DNA of 50,588 nt, taken from the NCBI GenBank assembly GCA_958296015.1, contig CATQIH010000010.1, forward strand, positions 1 to 50,588, written 5' to 3'. This document shows positions 24,660-33,440 of this stretch, in pieces. Position 1 is the stretch's first letter. Every line of letters begins with the position of its first letter. Made by a program: the position numbers and the translations under genes. A model generated the notes under the pieces. The model ran no database searches. It was not told where the DNA came from and was given only the letters and a program-made list of their open reading frames with translations. Source of the DNA: Cyclobacteriaceae bacterium. GTDB lineage: Bacteria > Bacteroidota > Bacteroidia > Cytophagales > Cyclobacteriaceae.

Positions 24660-25913
24660 TTATTCATCCGAATCTTCATCAATTTCTGGCAGGCTCAGTC
24701 CTGGTAGATCCGGCATAGCTTTTCCTGCAATACCCCTGATTGAGCCATACATCTCTGTGGTGTTGACTAGCACTTTGTCAATTTGCTTCTCCTGTTCTTT
24801 CCAAAGCTTTTTCATCATTAGCTTCTGGCGGTCAATTCCGGTTTTCAGGTATAAGAATCCCTCTACTATGGCATCAATCTGCATTCTAAATTCCTGTCCT
24901 GTCAGAAATTGATACAGCATTTCCATTTTCTCCCCTTTGTTTTGCTGTGAGATTAACGCACGGTCTACCTGCAGGATGCAGTCGCGAAGGAGCTTGGCAA
25001 CGGCTGGAAAACTTTGAAAGTCAGTGACCCATACACCCTGGATGAACTCAACACGTCCAATGTCCGCAGGCATGGTCTCAGTAATCAATACAGCCGTATG
25101 AGCGCCTTCTCTTAGCTGGTCCTCCTTCAGTTTGTTGATCCAGTCAAAGTTAAAATTTTTGGTCCGTTTACTTTCATAAACAATTTTCCCTGCTTCTATT
25201 AGCTGCTGGTTCATAACAGTTTGTATCACATCTGCCCCATTTCTCCCTTTTGGCACCTCAGTGATCGTATCCTGAGGGAAAAGTTCAGCTAATCGATCCT
25301 CAATAGCCACTTCCTGAACTTCACCCTGTAATTGCATAGAGCCTTGTTCAAGCTTCCTCTTCATCTCATTGACCTGTTTTTCCAAAGTCCTCAATTGCAG
25401 GTCTTTTTCTTCCAGCTTAAACAAATGTTGCTTTTCAAGACGCTCAGCCATTTGTGTTTCCCATGTGCATTTCTCAGCCATCATTTTCTCCTGATACTGA
25501 AGTTCAAGTGTATGTTTCTGTTCTTGGTTTCGTTGCTCCAGTCTTTTCACCTCAATTTGTAACTCCTGAAGTTGAGAGACTTTTTCTGTTTTGGCTTTGA
25601 GTTCACCAGTCAGGTAGGCGATTTCTCTGACGAAGTTATGTTTTTCCTCCTCTCTAAGCTCTTTTCGGAATACCTCTTCCTGTTCTTTGACCCTCGCCCG
25701 GACGGTTTTTTCTATATGAAACTTATCGTTTTCCAGTTTTTTCTGGTAGTTTCTGAGTGTATTCTCTTTCTGTTGCAAATCCTGTAGCATCTTTTGCTTT
25801 TCTTCTGCTAGTTGCTGTTGCATTTGCTGATGCGCTTTTTGCGTAAGGATGTGTTGTACATCAAACTGGTGATCACATTTCGGACAGTTTACTTGTGAAG
25901 CATGCTGGTTCAT
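24660..25913 (-). CDS. DUF2130 domain protein
   Basis: A 417-residue protein. It starts with a half zinc-ribbon (CPKCDHQFD, about 10-18) followed by a long coiled coil (about 30-215, repeated Q/E/K heptads). The C-terminal DUF2130 domain (about 218-400) has EVPKGRNGADVIQTV and IVYESKRTKNF, which look like a PD-(D/E)XK-type nuclease core. The length is typical. Its role is unknown. It is a single gene next to the restriction locus and may be a further defence or DNA-processing gene. Confidence 0.85.
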   Translation of the reverse strand: MNQHASQVNCPKCDHQFDVQHILTQKAHQQMQQQLAEEKQKMLQDLQQKENTLRNYQKKLENDKFHIEKTVRARVKEQEEVFRKELREEEKHNFVREIAYLTGELKAKTEKVSQLQELQIEVKRLEQRNQEQKHTLELQYQEKMMAEKCTWETQMAERLEKQHLFKLEEKDLQLRTLEKQVNEMKRKLEQGSMQLQGEVQEVAIEDRLAELFPQDTITEVPKGRNGADVIQTVMNQQLIEAGKIVYESKRTKNFNFDWINKLKEDQLREGAHTAVLITETMPADIGRVEFIQGVWVTDFQSFPAVAKLLRDCILQVDRALISQQNKGEKMEMLYQFLTGQEFRMQIDAIVEGFLYLKTGIDRQKLMMKKLWKEQEKQIDKVLVNTTEMYGSIRGIAGKAMPDLPGLSLPEIDEDSDE

Positions 25914-26126
25914 AATTAGTTTAGTTAAGATGGAACATGCTAATTATATTACAAGCAGTATACCAAGGCCATTTTTGGCTGTTTGAACATGAATTTGTTA
26001 TTGTAATATATCAAAAGATAAGATTGTGTATCACAAATTGATACAGATAAAATGTGATCCGTCTGAAAAGGTAGAAGCCGAAATGCTAAGCAGGCAACAT
26101 AATTGCCCACGGTTTTTTATGCTCTC

Positions 26127-26408
26127 CTATGCTACCTTGTATTTGTAAGAGAAGCTTTTCTCATTATCAAAAGTATAAATAGATACTTGCCACGACGCTT
26201 GTAGTATATTTTTCTGTGCTAATTGTGAGGAATTTACAAGGTCTACTAAATCATAGTACCATGCCATCTGCTCCTGAAGGCTTTCAAATCTAACGGTTAA
26301 ACTGACAGGATAACTAAGCCAGCGCATGAAATATTTCTCAATATTTTTCCACTTATCAAGCTTCACCAATTTACAAGGCTCATTCTGATGAACAACTTCT
26401 ATCAACAT
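26127..26408 (-). CDS. Small hypothetical protein
   Basis: A 93-residue soluble protein rich in aromatic residues (WKNIEKYFMRWL, MAWYYDLVDL). It has no signal, no membrane segment and no family I know. Flanking gaps of about 200 bases hold nothing else I can identify. Likely real because of normal composition and a plausible start; function unknown. Confidence 0.5.
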   Translation of the reverse strand: MLIEVVHQNEPCKLVKLDKWKNIEKYFMRWLSYPVSLTVRFESLQEQMAWYYDLVDLVNSSQLAQKNILQASWQVSIYTFDNEKSFSYKYKVA

Positions 26409-26612
26409 GGCAAATAGGTTGTGTAGATATATTACTTACTGCTCAGTTATAAAATTCTGGAAGAATGAGTTAAATTTAAAGGAAGGAATTAGTATAAAAA
26501 AAAGCAGATGGACGAACGCCCATATGCTAAGGATGAAAAGAATTCTTTTTGCAAAAGTCTATATATTATTTAAAGATTGATTGCTTACCTCCCACTTGAT
26601 ATGCTACTGATG

Positions 26613-27347
26613 TCAATGTTCTGAAGGCAAATCATCCTTTTTTCGTAATATTTTATGTTCAAGAGCATCCAGTAGGTTTTTCTTATAAGCCTCTCCTATT
26701 GGGATTTGTAATTCATGGCCACTGATAAGAATATGTTCCTTTTCTATTGATTGAATTTTACGCATCGCTACTATAAAAGACTTATGTACGCGGATAAATT
26801 GGTCTTTGTGTAGTTGCTCTTCCAAGTCCCGCATATTAAACAAGATAGGGATGCGGTCATCATGCGTATAGATAGACACATAGTTGCGTTCACTGATAAT
26901 ATAACTTATCTCTGAAAGAATAACTTTTTGTAGTTTTCCTTTGATACCCGTTTTAACAAACATTTCTGCTGGCTCAGTAGCAGATGACTTTTCAACTAGA
27001 GGAAGAGCTTTTTGGGTTGCCTTTAAAAAACGTTCAATAGAGATAGGTTTGAGTAAATAGTCCACAATGCTGTATTCATATCCTTCCAGAGCATATTCCG
27101 CATAAGCAGTAGTGATAATAACCTTGCTCTTTTCCTGCAATAGTTTTAAAAACTGAATACCAGACAACTGTGGCATATTCACGTCAAGGAATATTAAATC
27201 TACTGCTTGTTGCTGAGCAAACTGCAGACCCTCTATAGGATTTGTGGTTGTAAGTGCTAAATCCAGAAAAGGCGTATTTTGAATATGATCAGCAAGAATG
27301 TTGATCGAGTGTTGTTCATCGTCTACAACAATGCAAGATAAAAGCAT
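26613..27347 (-). CDS. LytTR-family response regulator
   Basis: A 244-residue regulator. The receiver domain (1 to about 120) has the acidic pocket VVDDEQ and phosphoacceptor Asp55 in FLDVNMPQ, with the conserved lysine in LLKPIS. The LytTR DNA-binding domain follows (about 140-235: ISYIISERNYVSIYT, FIRVHKSFIVA). The ATG at 27347 (MLLSCIVVDDE) is used because the receiver fold starts there. It is downstream of the sensor kinase gene with a gap of 114 bases and completes the pair. Target genes are unknown. Confidence 0.93.
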   Translation of the reverse strand: MLLSCIVVDDEQHSINILADHIQNTPFLDLALTTTNPIEGLQFAQQQAVDLIFLDVNMPQLSGIQFLKLLQEKSKVIITTAYAEYALEGYEYSIVDYLLKPISIERFLKATQKALPLVEKSSATEPAEMFVKTGIKGKLQKVILSEISYIISERNYVSIYTHDDRIPILFNMRDLEEQLHKDQFIRVHKSFIVAMRKIQSIEKEHILISGHELQIPIGEAYKKNLLDALEHKILRKKDDLPSEH

Positions 27348-27461
27348 AGGAATGGAACGGTTAAATAAACGCATAATATAGTTACAAACGATGTATATGC
27401 TGCAACTATACAAAGCAAATCATCCTTATTTTAATAAAAAAACCAGAAAAAGCAGTACACA

Positions 27462-29000
27462 TCAGACTTCATAAATATGAAGCTGACAGGTATACTTTTG
27501 CTCATCCTCCACAATGTTTAACTCATACTGCTGTTGATAGGCTAAGTCCAACCGTCGCTTCACATTAGCTAATCCGATTCCGGTAGAAGACAGTTCTCTG
27601 GCTGCTCCCTTCTTGTTTTGAATAAAAAAGTCAATGCCCCTCTCATTTGCTGACAGGCGAATCAACAACGGCATAGCCGTACTGGTTAGATCACCATGCT
27701 TGAAAGCATTCTCCACAAAAGAGATAAGCACCAACGGTAAGATGCGTTTTTTTTCAATGGCTCCCTCGACTTCAAATTGAACAGATAACCGATGGTTGAA
27801 ACGAAGTTGATGAATATCAATGTAATTTTTAAGATAGTGTATCTCCTCTGATAAAAGGACTCTACTATCAGAACCCTCTTTAAGAGAATAACGCATAATA
27901 TCGGAAAGTTTCATAATGCCCTCTGCTACTTGTTTAGATGACTTAAACGTTTCAGAGTAAAAATAACTTAATGTATTGTATATGAAGTGGGGATCAAATT
28001 GAGATTTCAAGAGTGCTAGTTCTGCACGTAGTGCCTCTTTTTCGGCTAACAGCTTCTGTTCTTCAGCTAACCGTTTTTCTTCTTCTGTTTTCCGCTGCTG
28101 CTCTTCCATCATTCTTTTTTCCTGTGCCCGCTCAAGCTCGATTCTGGTATTGTCTTGAATAGATTTTTCAATTTTGTTAACGACAGAAGGAATCACTTGG
28201 TAAACTTTGTTCACTGTTCCCCCAAAAGCGATTGCAATTCCCAACGAGATAATTATAAAAATAATCCAAAGCCGGGCATGTTTGGTAACATTGATTGTAT
28301 CAAGTTGATGCTCATTCAATTCAGCTTTTCTGGCAAGCGCCCATTGATCTCCTCGTGCTAACCCTTCCTGATACAGCCTGGCTTCTGTAGGTGTTTGAGG
28401 AGAAATTTCATGGTTCCACCCCACCCTGTTTACATCAACCACTAAAACTGCCAGTACAATACATCCCCAAATAACAGCTGGCGCTCGGCCGATAATCAAT
28501 ACTGAAGCAATGATCATTGAATGAGCGAAAGAAAAATTTGTAAAGAGAGCAGCAGTTGCTGATGTTCCGTAACCTAAAATACCAAAAAAACTCATGGCTA
28601 AAATTAAGAGTGCACTAGACCAGGCAAGAAAATTATCCAGAAATGTGTTATTAATTACCGATTGCGCGCGTAGTGCTACCCTCCCAAAATAATTATCTTT
28701 TTGACTATTTATCTTAATTGTATTGAACCCCGCGGTGATAAGGCTAATTAAAATAGAAGCTATATAAAGGTAAATCAATGGATGCGCAACGACATATTCC
28801 CCTGAAACGATCTTTAAAGAAACCATAAATGATACAGTCAGTGCAGCATTGACTAGGTTGAATATAATCAGGTAAAATCTCCTGCTTTGAATCAAAGGAA
28901 GGTTGAGCATGTCTTTTGATTCCTGCAATAAATCGCGCATATTAATATTCTGGTTGATAGGTTTTCGCAAAGTTCGCTTTTGCCGCTTGTTTTCCAACAA
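27462..29000 (-). CDS. Sensor histidine kinase of the LytS/His_kinase type
   Basis: A 512-residue membrane kinase. Five hydrophobic segments lie at about 42-64, 74-92, 123-145, 162-189 and 244-262. A charged coiled coil (about 285-330) precedes the phosphorylation box FDPHFIYNTL with His338. The ATP-binding domain has FVENAFKHG (about 428-436) and GIGLANVKRR (474-483). The N-terminal part has no sensor domain I recognise. It should phosphorylate the LytTR regulator encoded just downstream. No motif is missing. Confidence 0.93.
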   Translation of the reverse strand: MLENKRQKRTLRKPINQNINMRDLLQESKDMLNLPLIQSRRFYLIIFNLVNAALTVSFMVSLKIVSGEYVVAHPLIYLYIASILISLITAGFNTIKINSQKDNYFGRVALRAQSVINNTFLDNFLAWSSALLILAMSFFGILGYGTSATAALFTNFSFAHSMIIASVLIIGRAPAVIWGCIVLAVLVVDVNRVGWNHEISPQTPTEARLYQEGLARGDQWALARKAELNEHQLDTINVTKHARLWIIFIIISLGIAIAFGGTVNKVYQVIPSVVNKIEKSIQDNTRIELERAQEKRMMEEQQRKTEEEKRLAEEQKLLAEKEALRAELALLKSQFDPHFIYNTLSYFYSETFKSSKQVAEGIMKLSDIMRYSLKEGSDSRVLLSEEIHYLKNYIDIHQLRFNHRLSVQFEVEGAIEKKRILPLVLISFVENAFKHGDLTSTAMPLLIRLSANERGIDFFIQNKKGAARELSSTGIGLANVKRRLDLAYQQQYELNIVEDEQKYTCQLHIYEV

Positions 29001-29066
29001 TCCCTTGTACTTTTACACGCTATTGCTCTTCTATTTTATACATTAATTTGATTGTAAATCTATCAC

Positions 29067-30518
29067 ATGAGTAAGGGTTCTATCGCTATCATTGGATCAG
29101 GTGTTTCAGGGCTGGTAGCCGCTAAAAGTCTGCTTGAAAAAGGGCTGAAGCCTGTTGTTTTTGAGAAATCAAACTGTATAGGCGGTTTGTGGAATTACGG
29201 AAAGTCAGGAGGCAGTCCGCTCTATTCATCATTGAAAACAAATGTTTCTAAGCAAATGATGGCTTTCTCTGATTATCCTTTTGAAAGAGATATCGCTGAT
29301 TTCCCTACCCACGATCAGGTCATAGGGTATTTGAAAGGTTATGCCCAAAAGTTTGACTTGGTACAATATATCGTATTTGGAGCAGAGGTAATGCAGGTTG
29401 AGTTTACGGATACACAGTTTAAACTAACTATTAGGCGGCACACCGCTCGTAAGGGCGACCAGCTGGAAACCGCTTTTTATGATAAACTGGTGGTAGCTAC
29501 TGGCCGTTTCGATGTTCCCAATATTCCGCCTATTCCAGGACTGGAATCTTTTTCCGGCAGCGTTATGCATTCCAAATATTATGATACACCGGATACTTAC
29601 AAAGGAAAGTCGGTATTGGTGGTAGGTGCTGCCGCCAGTGGTACAGATATTGCCGCTGAGTTGCATGGAGTAGCCAGCAGTGTAAGTTTATCCGTGCGAA
29701 CGGCTCCTTGGGTAATTCCTAAACGCATTGGAGGAAGACCCGCAGACCATTCGTTATCCTGGTTGAAAGCACATATTCCTAAAAAGATACGGGAAAAGGG
29801 ATTTAGAAACATCCTTATCAAAGAGTATATAAAAAGAGGAGCACCGGCAAAGATTAATGATTGGCCTTTTCAAGCGCCAGCCGTTGATTTAGACAGAACA
29901 AGACTGGTACCCAATGATGCCATAATTGAGTTGCTGATTAACCAAAAAGTAACAATTTATCCGGCAGTTAAGTCTGTTGAGTCTAACCGGATTACTTTTA
30001 CCTCGGGAGATTCTATACTAGCGGATGCTATCATTCTGGCTACCGGTTATCAAACAGTATTCCCTTTCTTCCGCGCACAAGATATTAGGGTTACTGATAA
30101 CTACATTGGTCTTTATCAACAAATCTTCCACCCTCATCATCCGGATCTGGCTTTTATTGGGGTAGCCAATATTGTAGGGGCTGCCTTGCCGCTCATGGAA
30201 ATCCAAAGCAGATACATGAGTGAAGTATTTGCAGAAAACGTTTTGTTGCCATCTTCGCGGACCATACTTGAAAAGATTGCCTCACACAAGCAGCTTTGTG
30301 AGCAAAAGCAAATAGATCCAATGCGGGTACAAGCACTCTCTTACCTGGATGAAATTGCCGGGATTATTGGTGTAAGTCCTAAGCTGCTGGCTAATACAGA
30401 GATCTTGAAGGAACTCGTCATGGGTCCTCTTTCTGCATTCCGGTATCGGCTCAATGGCCCAGGTAGCAATACTAAAGAAGCCAGAAAGCATATCAAGGAT
30501 ACAGCAATCCTTTCATGA
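29067..30518 (+). CDS. Flavin-containing monooxygenase (FMO-like)
   Basis: A 483-residue flavoprotein. The FAD fold GSGVSG (about 11-16) is followed by an acidic strand end and GGLWNYG. The FMO-type fingerprint FSGSVMHSKYY (about 163-173) precedes the NADPH-binding VVGAAASGTDIA (about 184-195). ATGYQTVFPFF near 325 is the usual late FMO segment. It likely oxygenates a small nucleophilic substrate, which cannot be told from sequence. Divergent from the kinase gene by 66 bases. Metabolic cargo rather than plasmid core. Confidence 0.9.
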   Translation: MSKGSIAIIGSGVSGLVAAKSLLEKGLKPVVFEKSNCIGGLWNYGKSGGSPLYSSLKTNVSKQMMAFSDYPFERDIADFPTHDQVIGYLKGYAQKFDLVQYIVFGAEVMQVEFTDTQFKLTIRRHTARKGDQLETAFYDKLVVATGRFDVPNIPPIPGLESFSGSVMHSKYYDTPDTYKGKSVLVVGAAASGTDIAAELHGVASSVSLSVRTAPWVIPKRIGGRPADHSLSWLKAHIPKKIREKGFRNILIKEYIKRGAPAKINDWPFQAPAVDLDRTRLVPNDAIIELLINQKVTIYPAVKSVESNRITFTSGDSILADAIILATGYQTVFPFFRAQDIRVTDNYIGLYQQIFHPHHPDLAFIGVANIVGAALPLMEIQSRYMSEVFAENVLLPSSRTILEKIASHKQLCEQKQIDPMRVQALSYLDEIAGIIGVSPKLLANTEILKELVMGPLSAFRYRLNGPGSNTKEARKHIKDTAILS

Positions 30519-30552
30519 TAGCCTCGTTTCTTTTTGCAGCCATGAGTATATC

Positions 30553-31551
30553 TTACACAATACCAATCTTTTTAAGCAGCATTTGCCTATACTCTTCCTT
30601 AGGCTTTCGGTATTTTTGCTTATACAACCACTGCCTCAGCTTCTCGTTTTGCACCTGAAGATGACCGTGCTTTTTGTAAAATAATTCAGCTTCGCGGTAA
30701 TACTGTAGCCATACCTGATCTCTTTGAGATTGCTTGGTGGTAGGAAATTCAAAGCCAATACTTTGTAGCTTTCGTTCGTGTTTTGTAGTAAGCTTATCTT
30801 GCATCATTCTTTGCGCCCTTACCCAGTTGGCCAGACGTTTGTTGGAGTGGCTGGAAGGAACATTGCAGTGACCATGTCTTTGTTTGAATAAAACCAACTG
30901 CTGAAACATGTATTCCCATTCAAGGCTTCTTTGCTGCTGCATGTCAAAGATAAATCCAAGGGCTATCAAACGGCTTCTTTGTTGATCGGATAAATGATCT
31001 TTATTTTTTCTTTGTCTGACTACCCATCCGGCAAGGGCTTTATCCGGGTGCGAACTAGGAACCATGACATGATGATGTTCTGCCTGGAATGCTTTGAGTT
31101 TCTCAAACATTCCATTCCAGCGTTTCTCATACAATGGATTATAATCTGTTGTACTACTTATCCATGTAAAGTTGAGTTCCTCTAGCATACTGATCTGCTT
31201 GGGAGAGAGTTTATCTTTTCTACTTCTTTGAAAATAAGTCCAGGCACCCAACCTGGGATTTTTAGTATACTTATGCGGTAAATCAGTATGACCATGTTTT
31301 TGAAAAAAATGCTTTAATTCGTAATAGTTGAAAACCCATCGACTAGTACGATTATCAGCTAGCCAATCAAACTGTAAGTCATCCAGACATGCAATCAGTT
31401 CAGGAGAAAGGCTGGCTTTATGTTGCCTAACATAAGCTGCTGTTTGGTAAAGTTCCTGATACTCAGGATAGGGAGGAACATAGACGTGATGATATTGCCG
31501 GTAAAATACTGTTAATAGATCACAAAAGCTGTTGATACGTTCTGCATCCAA
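30553..31551 (-). CDS. Helicase-associated (HA) repeat protein without helicase
   Basis: A 332-residue protein built of five or so HA repeats (PF03457 style), each about 65 residues with W..F..L..F...HGH.NVP..H......L..WV..QR......L......L..IGF. Good examples are FKQRHGHCNVPSSHSNKRL and FQAEHHHVMVPSSHPDKAL. HA repeats are thought to bind nucleic acid and often end large SNF2-like helicases; here they stand alone. It ends 35 bases from the convergent monooxygenase gene and precedes the transfer operon on the same strand. Confidence 0.87.
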   Translation of the reverse strand: MDAERINSFCDLLTVFYRQYHHVYVPPYPEYQELYQTAAYVRQHKASLSPELIACLDDLQFDWLADNRTSRWVFNYYELKHFFQKHGHTDLPHKYTKNPRLGAWTYFQRSRKDKLSPKQISMLEELNFTWISSTTDYNPLYEKRWNGMFEKLKAFQAEHHHVMVPSSHPDKALAGWVVRQRKNKDHLSDQQRSRLIALGFIFDMQQQRSLEWEYMFQQLVLFKQRHGHCNVPSSHSNKRLANWVRAQRMMQDKLTTKHERKLQSIGFEFPTTKQSQRDQVWLQYYREAELFYKKHGHLQVQNEKLRQWLYKQKYRKPKEEYRQMLLKKIGIV

Positions 31552-31577
31552 GGTTTGAAAAAGTGTGATTTGGCTGT

Positions 31578-31985
31578 TTAGTCATCTCGCTGTAAGACAG
31601 TAGTAACTTTTTTGACCTCAGCGATTTGTTGCAAAATACTATTTTTTATAGCAATAGCATCTTCCAAGCCACTTAATTTTATTTTGGGTTTTATTTCATC
31701 CCGAATGAAAAGGGTAATACAGCCAAGTCCTAATAACTTCAAAAAAAATTGAGAAGTATCCTGAACGTCTTTTATTTCATTCAAGAAGATTTCTTCCTGG
31801 TAGATTTTGCGCACACCTTTTCGAATCAATAGTTTTTCTTCTTTTAAAATGTAATGCGTGTTGCTGGTACGCATATAGCACCACAAAGCCCATGGCCAGG
31901 TTAAAACAAGAAAGCAGGAAAGGAAAATACCCAGGTTAACACCTTGAGAAGGCCGATGCTCCCAAATGACTTTTGTCTGTGCCAT
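31578..31985 (-). CDS. Membrane protein with bacterial PH-like domain
   Basis: A 135-residue protein with one or two membrane segments (about 15-40) followed by a bPH_2-like region (HYILKEEKLLIRKGVRKIYQEEIFLNEIKDVQ), the usual YxlxxxxlxixxG style. The ATG at 31985 follows the end of traO by five bases. It is probably the last gene of the transfer operon, though PH-like proteins are not a standard part of such systems. Confidence 0.75.
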   Translation of the reverse strand: MAQTKVIWEHRPSQGVNLGIFLSCFLVLTWPWALWCYMRTSNTHYILKEEKLLIRKGVRKIYQEEIFLNEIKDVQDTSQFFLKLLGLGCITLFIRDEIKPKIKLSGLEDAIAIKNSILQQIAEVKKVTTVLQRDD

Positions 31986-31990
31986 GACTA

Positions 31991-32617
31991 CTAAAAGTTT
32001 ATACGGATACCTACTGAGGGCTGCTGCCTCCAAGGATCATAATGACTTTGTAAAACATACAACAGCCTGTACCTGGCAAGCAAAGCAACATACCGGTTCA
32101 GGTATAATTCAGCAAGCAAGTTGGCATGCCCACCAATGCGCAATTTGTTGTCTAGCTCAACAGCATTTTCATCAAAACCTTGTGCTTGTTCTATAGAGGC
32201 CAATCTTACAGAATCTATGGTATAGGTAGTAGCATTCACTTTTGGTTGCTCAAAAGCCTGTGTAAGCCCTACGCCTAGGTTTATGTATAGCCGTTTGAAT
32301 AACTTTAAAAAACTATAGTCTACTGTTTCGTGCAAGTAAAAGTTCTGTACATGGTAATGCGTAGCAGCATCATATTGAAGATACTGCGTCTCCGCAAAAT
32401 AAGCGCCTTGTTCATATCCGGTATTAAGTTCAATTTGAAAGCTGTTATCAAGGAAAAACTGGTAGCCTATACTATAGAACCTGTCAAAGGAAGGACTTAT
32501 CCCATATTCTATGTTCATACCTTTCAATCCTTGAAAGTGGAATTGGGCCTGAACAGGTAAAACAGATAACAAATGCCAAATCAGGCTCATCAAGAACAAG
32601 GGTAGAGAAGTTTTCAT
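31991..32617 (-). CDS. traO: TraO-like conjugation protein, outer membrane
   Basis: A 208-residue exported protein with a signal peptide ending about VQAQ and a beta-rich body with aromatic, porin-like strands (FYSIGYQFFLDNSFQIELNTGYEQG), ending in an aromatic residue (INF). Placement after the TraN/TraM-type genes and overall look fit conjugative TraO. The ATG at 32617 is two bases from the stop of the upstream gene. The name is a moderate-confidence homology guess. Confidence 0.65.
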   Translation of the reverse strand: MKTSLPLFLMSLIWHLLSVLPVQAQFHFQGLKGMNIEYGISPSFDRFYSIGYQFFLDNSFQIELNTGYEQGAYFAETQYLQYDAATHYHVQNFYLHETVDYSFLKLFKRLYINLGVGLTQAFEQPKVNATTYTIDSVRLASIEQAQGFDENAVELDNKLRIGGHANLLAELYLNRYVALLARYRLLYVLQSHYDPWRQQPSVGIRINF

Positions 32618-32618
32618 A

Positions 32619-33428
32619 TCATTCAAATAATTGCTTTGCAAAAAGATACTGGCCAACCTGACGTTGTTGAGATACTTTAATAGGATCCTTATTTTCATTG
32701 ATAGCAAGCAAAATGCTATCGCTTTTTTCAATGAACTCATAGCTCATCACCGTATATTTTTGTGCCATGCGCTGCAAATTGATGCGCTCATAATCGCTCA
32801 TAGCAAACGATTTATCCTCCAGCACGCGCCCGGAAAGCTCCGCTCCCTTCTCACGATAGAGCTTAGCCCACTTACGATAGGTGCGTGAGGCTTGCATAGC
32901 TCTTTTATCAGCAAACTCGCAGTAATACATGCGAAAGTTGCCTGTGCCAGCAATAAGCTCTTCAAGGGCGCCAGTCTCTTTAGGAAGATGATCAGTGAAG
33001 TATAGCATATCAGCAAGCTGTTGTGCAGCATGATCCACGTCATTATTTTGATAGAGCATTTTAAGTTGGGCACCATAGGCATTATCGGGAATTCCGGACA
33101 GATAAGCATTCACATCCAGTTTAATGTCATTGATTTCTAGCAATTCACTTTCGATAGATGCCATTTTCATATTAACTACAGAATGTACCAGGTATTTGGC
33201 CTGCTCTATACTGTCCTGTAATGCATGTATCTTCGTATAAGTATGATCGATGACTTCTTTGGTCTTTTCTAATTTTTTCCACAAAACGTGTTCTCCAAGG
33301 CTCTGAGCGGTATTATTAATTTCTTCTTTGCGGTTTTTCTTATCAGAAACTATCGTTACACATGTATTGCTGGATAGCAAAAAAAACATGAGTCCATAGC
33401 CTGCCAGGCGCACGATATTGCATTTCAT
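32619..33428 (-). CDS. Exported helical transfer protein, paralog 3
   Basis: A 269-residue protein with an N-terminal hydrophobic signal (cysteine at about 23, possibly a lipoprotein) and an all-helical body. Near its C-terminus MSDYERINLQRMAQKY aligns with MSEAERIKASQIAQEY and MNEAERIQLLETTASY of the next two genes upstream. The three are therefore related and in tandem. By size, export and helix content they could fill the VirB5 (pilus tip) role. That is inference. Confidence 0.7.
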   Translation of the reverse strand: MKCNIVRLAGYGLMFFLLSSNTCVTIVSDKKNRKEEINNTAQSLGEHVLWKKLEKTKEVIDHTYTKIHALQDSIEQAKYLVHSVVNMKMASIESELLEINDIKLDVNAYLSGIPDNAYGAQLKMLYQNNDVDHAAQQLADMLYFTDHLPKETGALEELIAGTGNFRMYYCEFADKRAMQASRTYRKWAKLYREKGAELSGRVLEDKSFAMSDYERINLQRMAQKYTVMSYEFIEKSDSILLAINENKDPIKVSQQRQVGQYLFAKQLFE

Positions 33429-33440
33429 ATTCTAAAGAGG

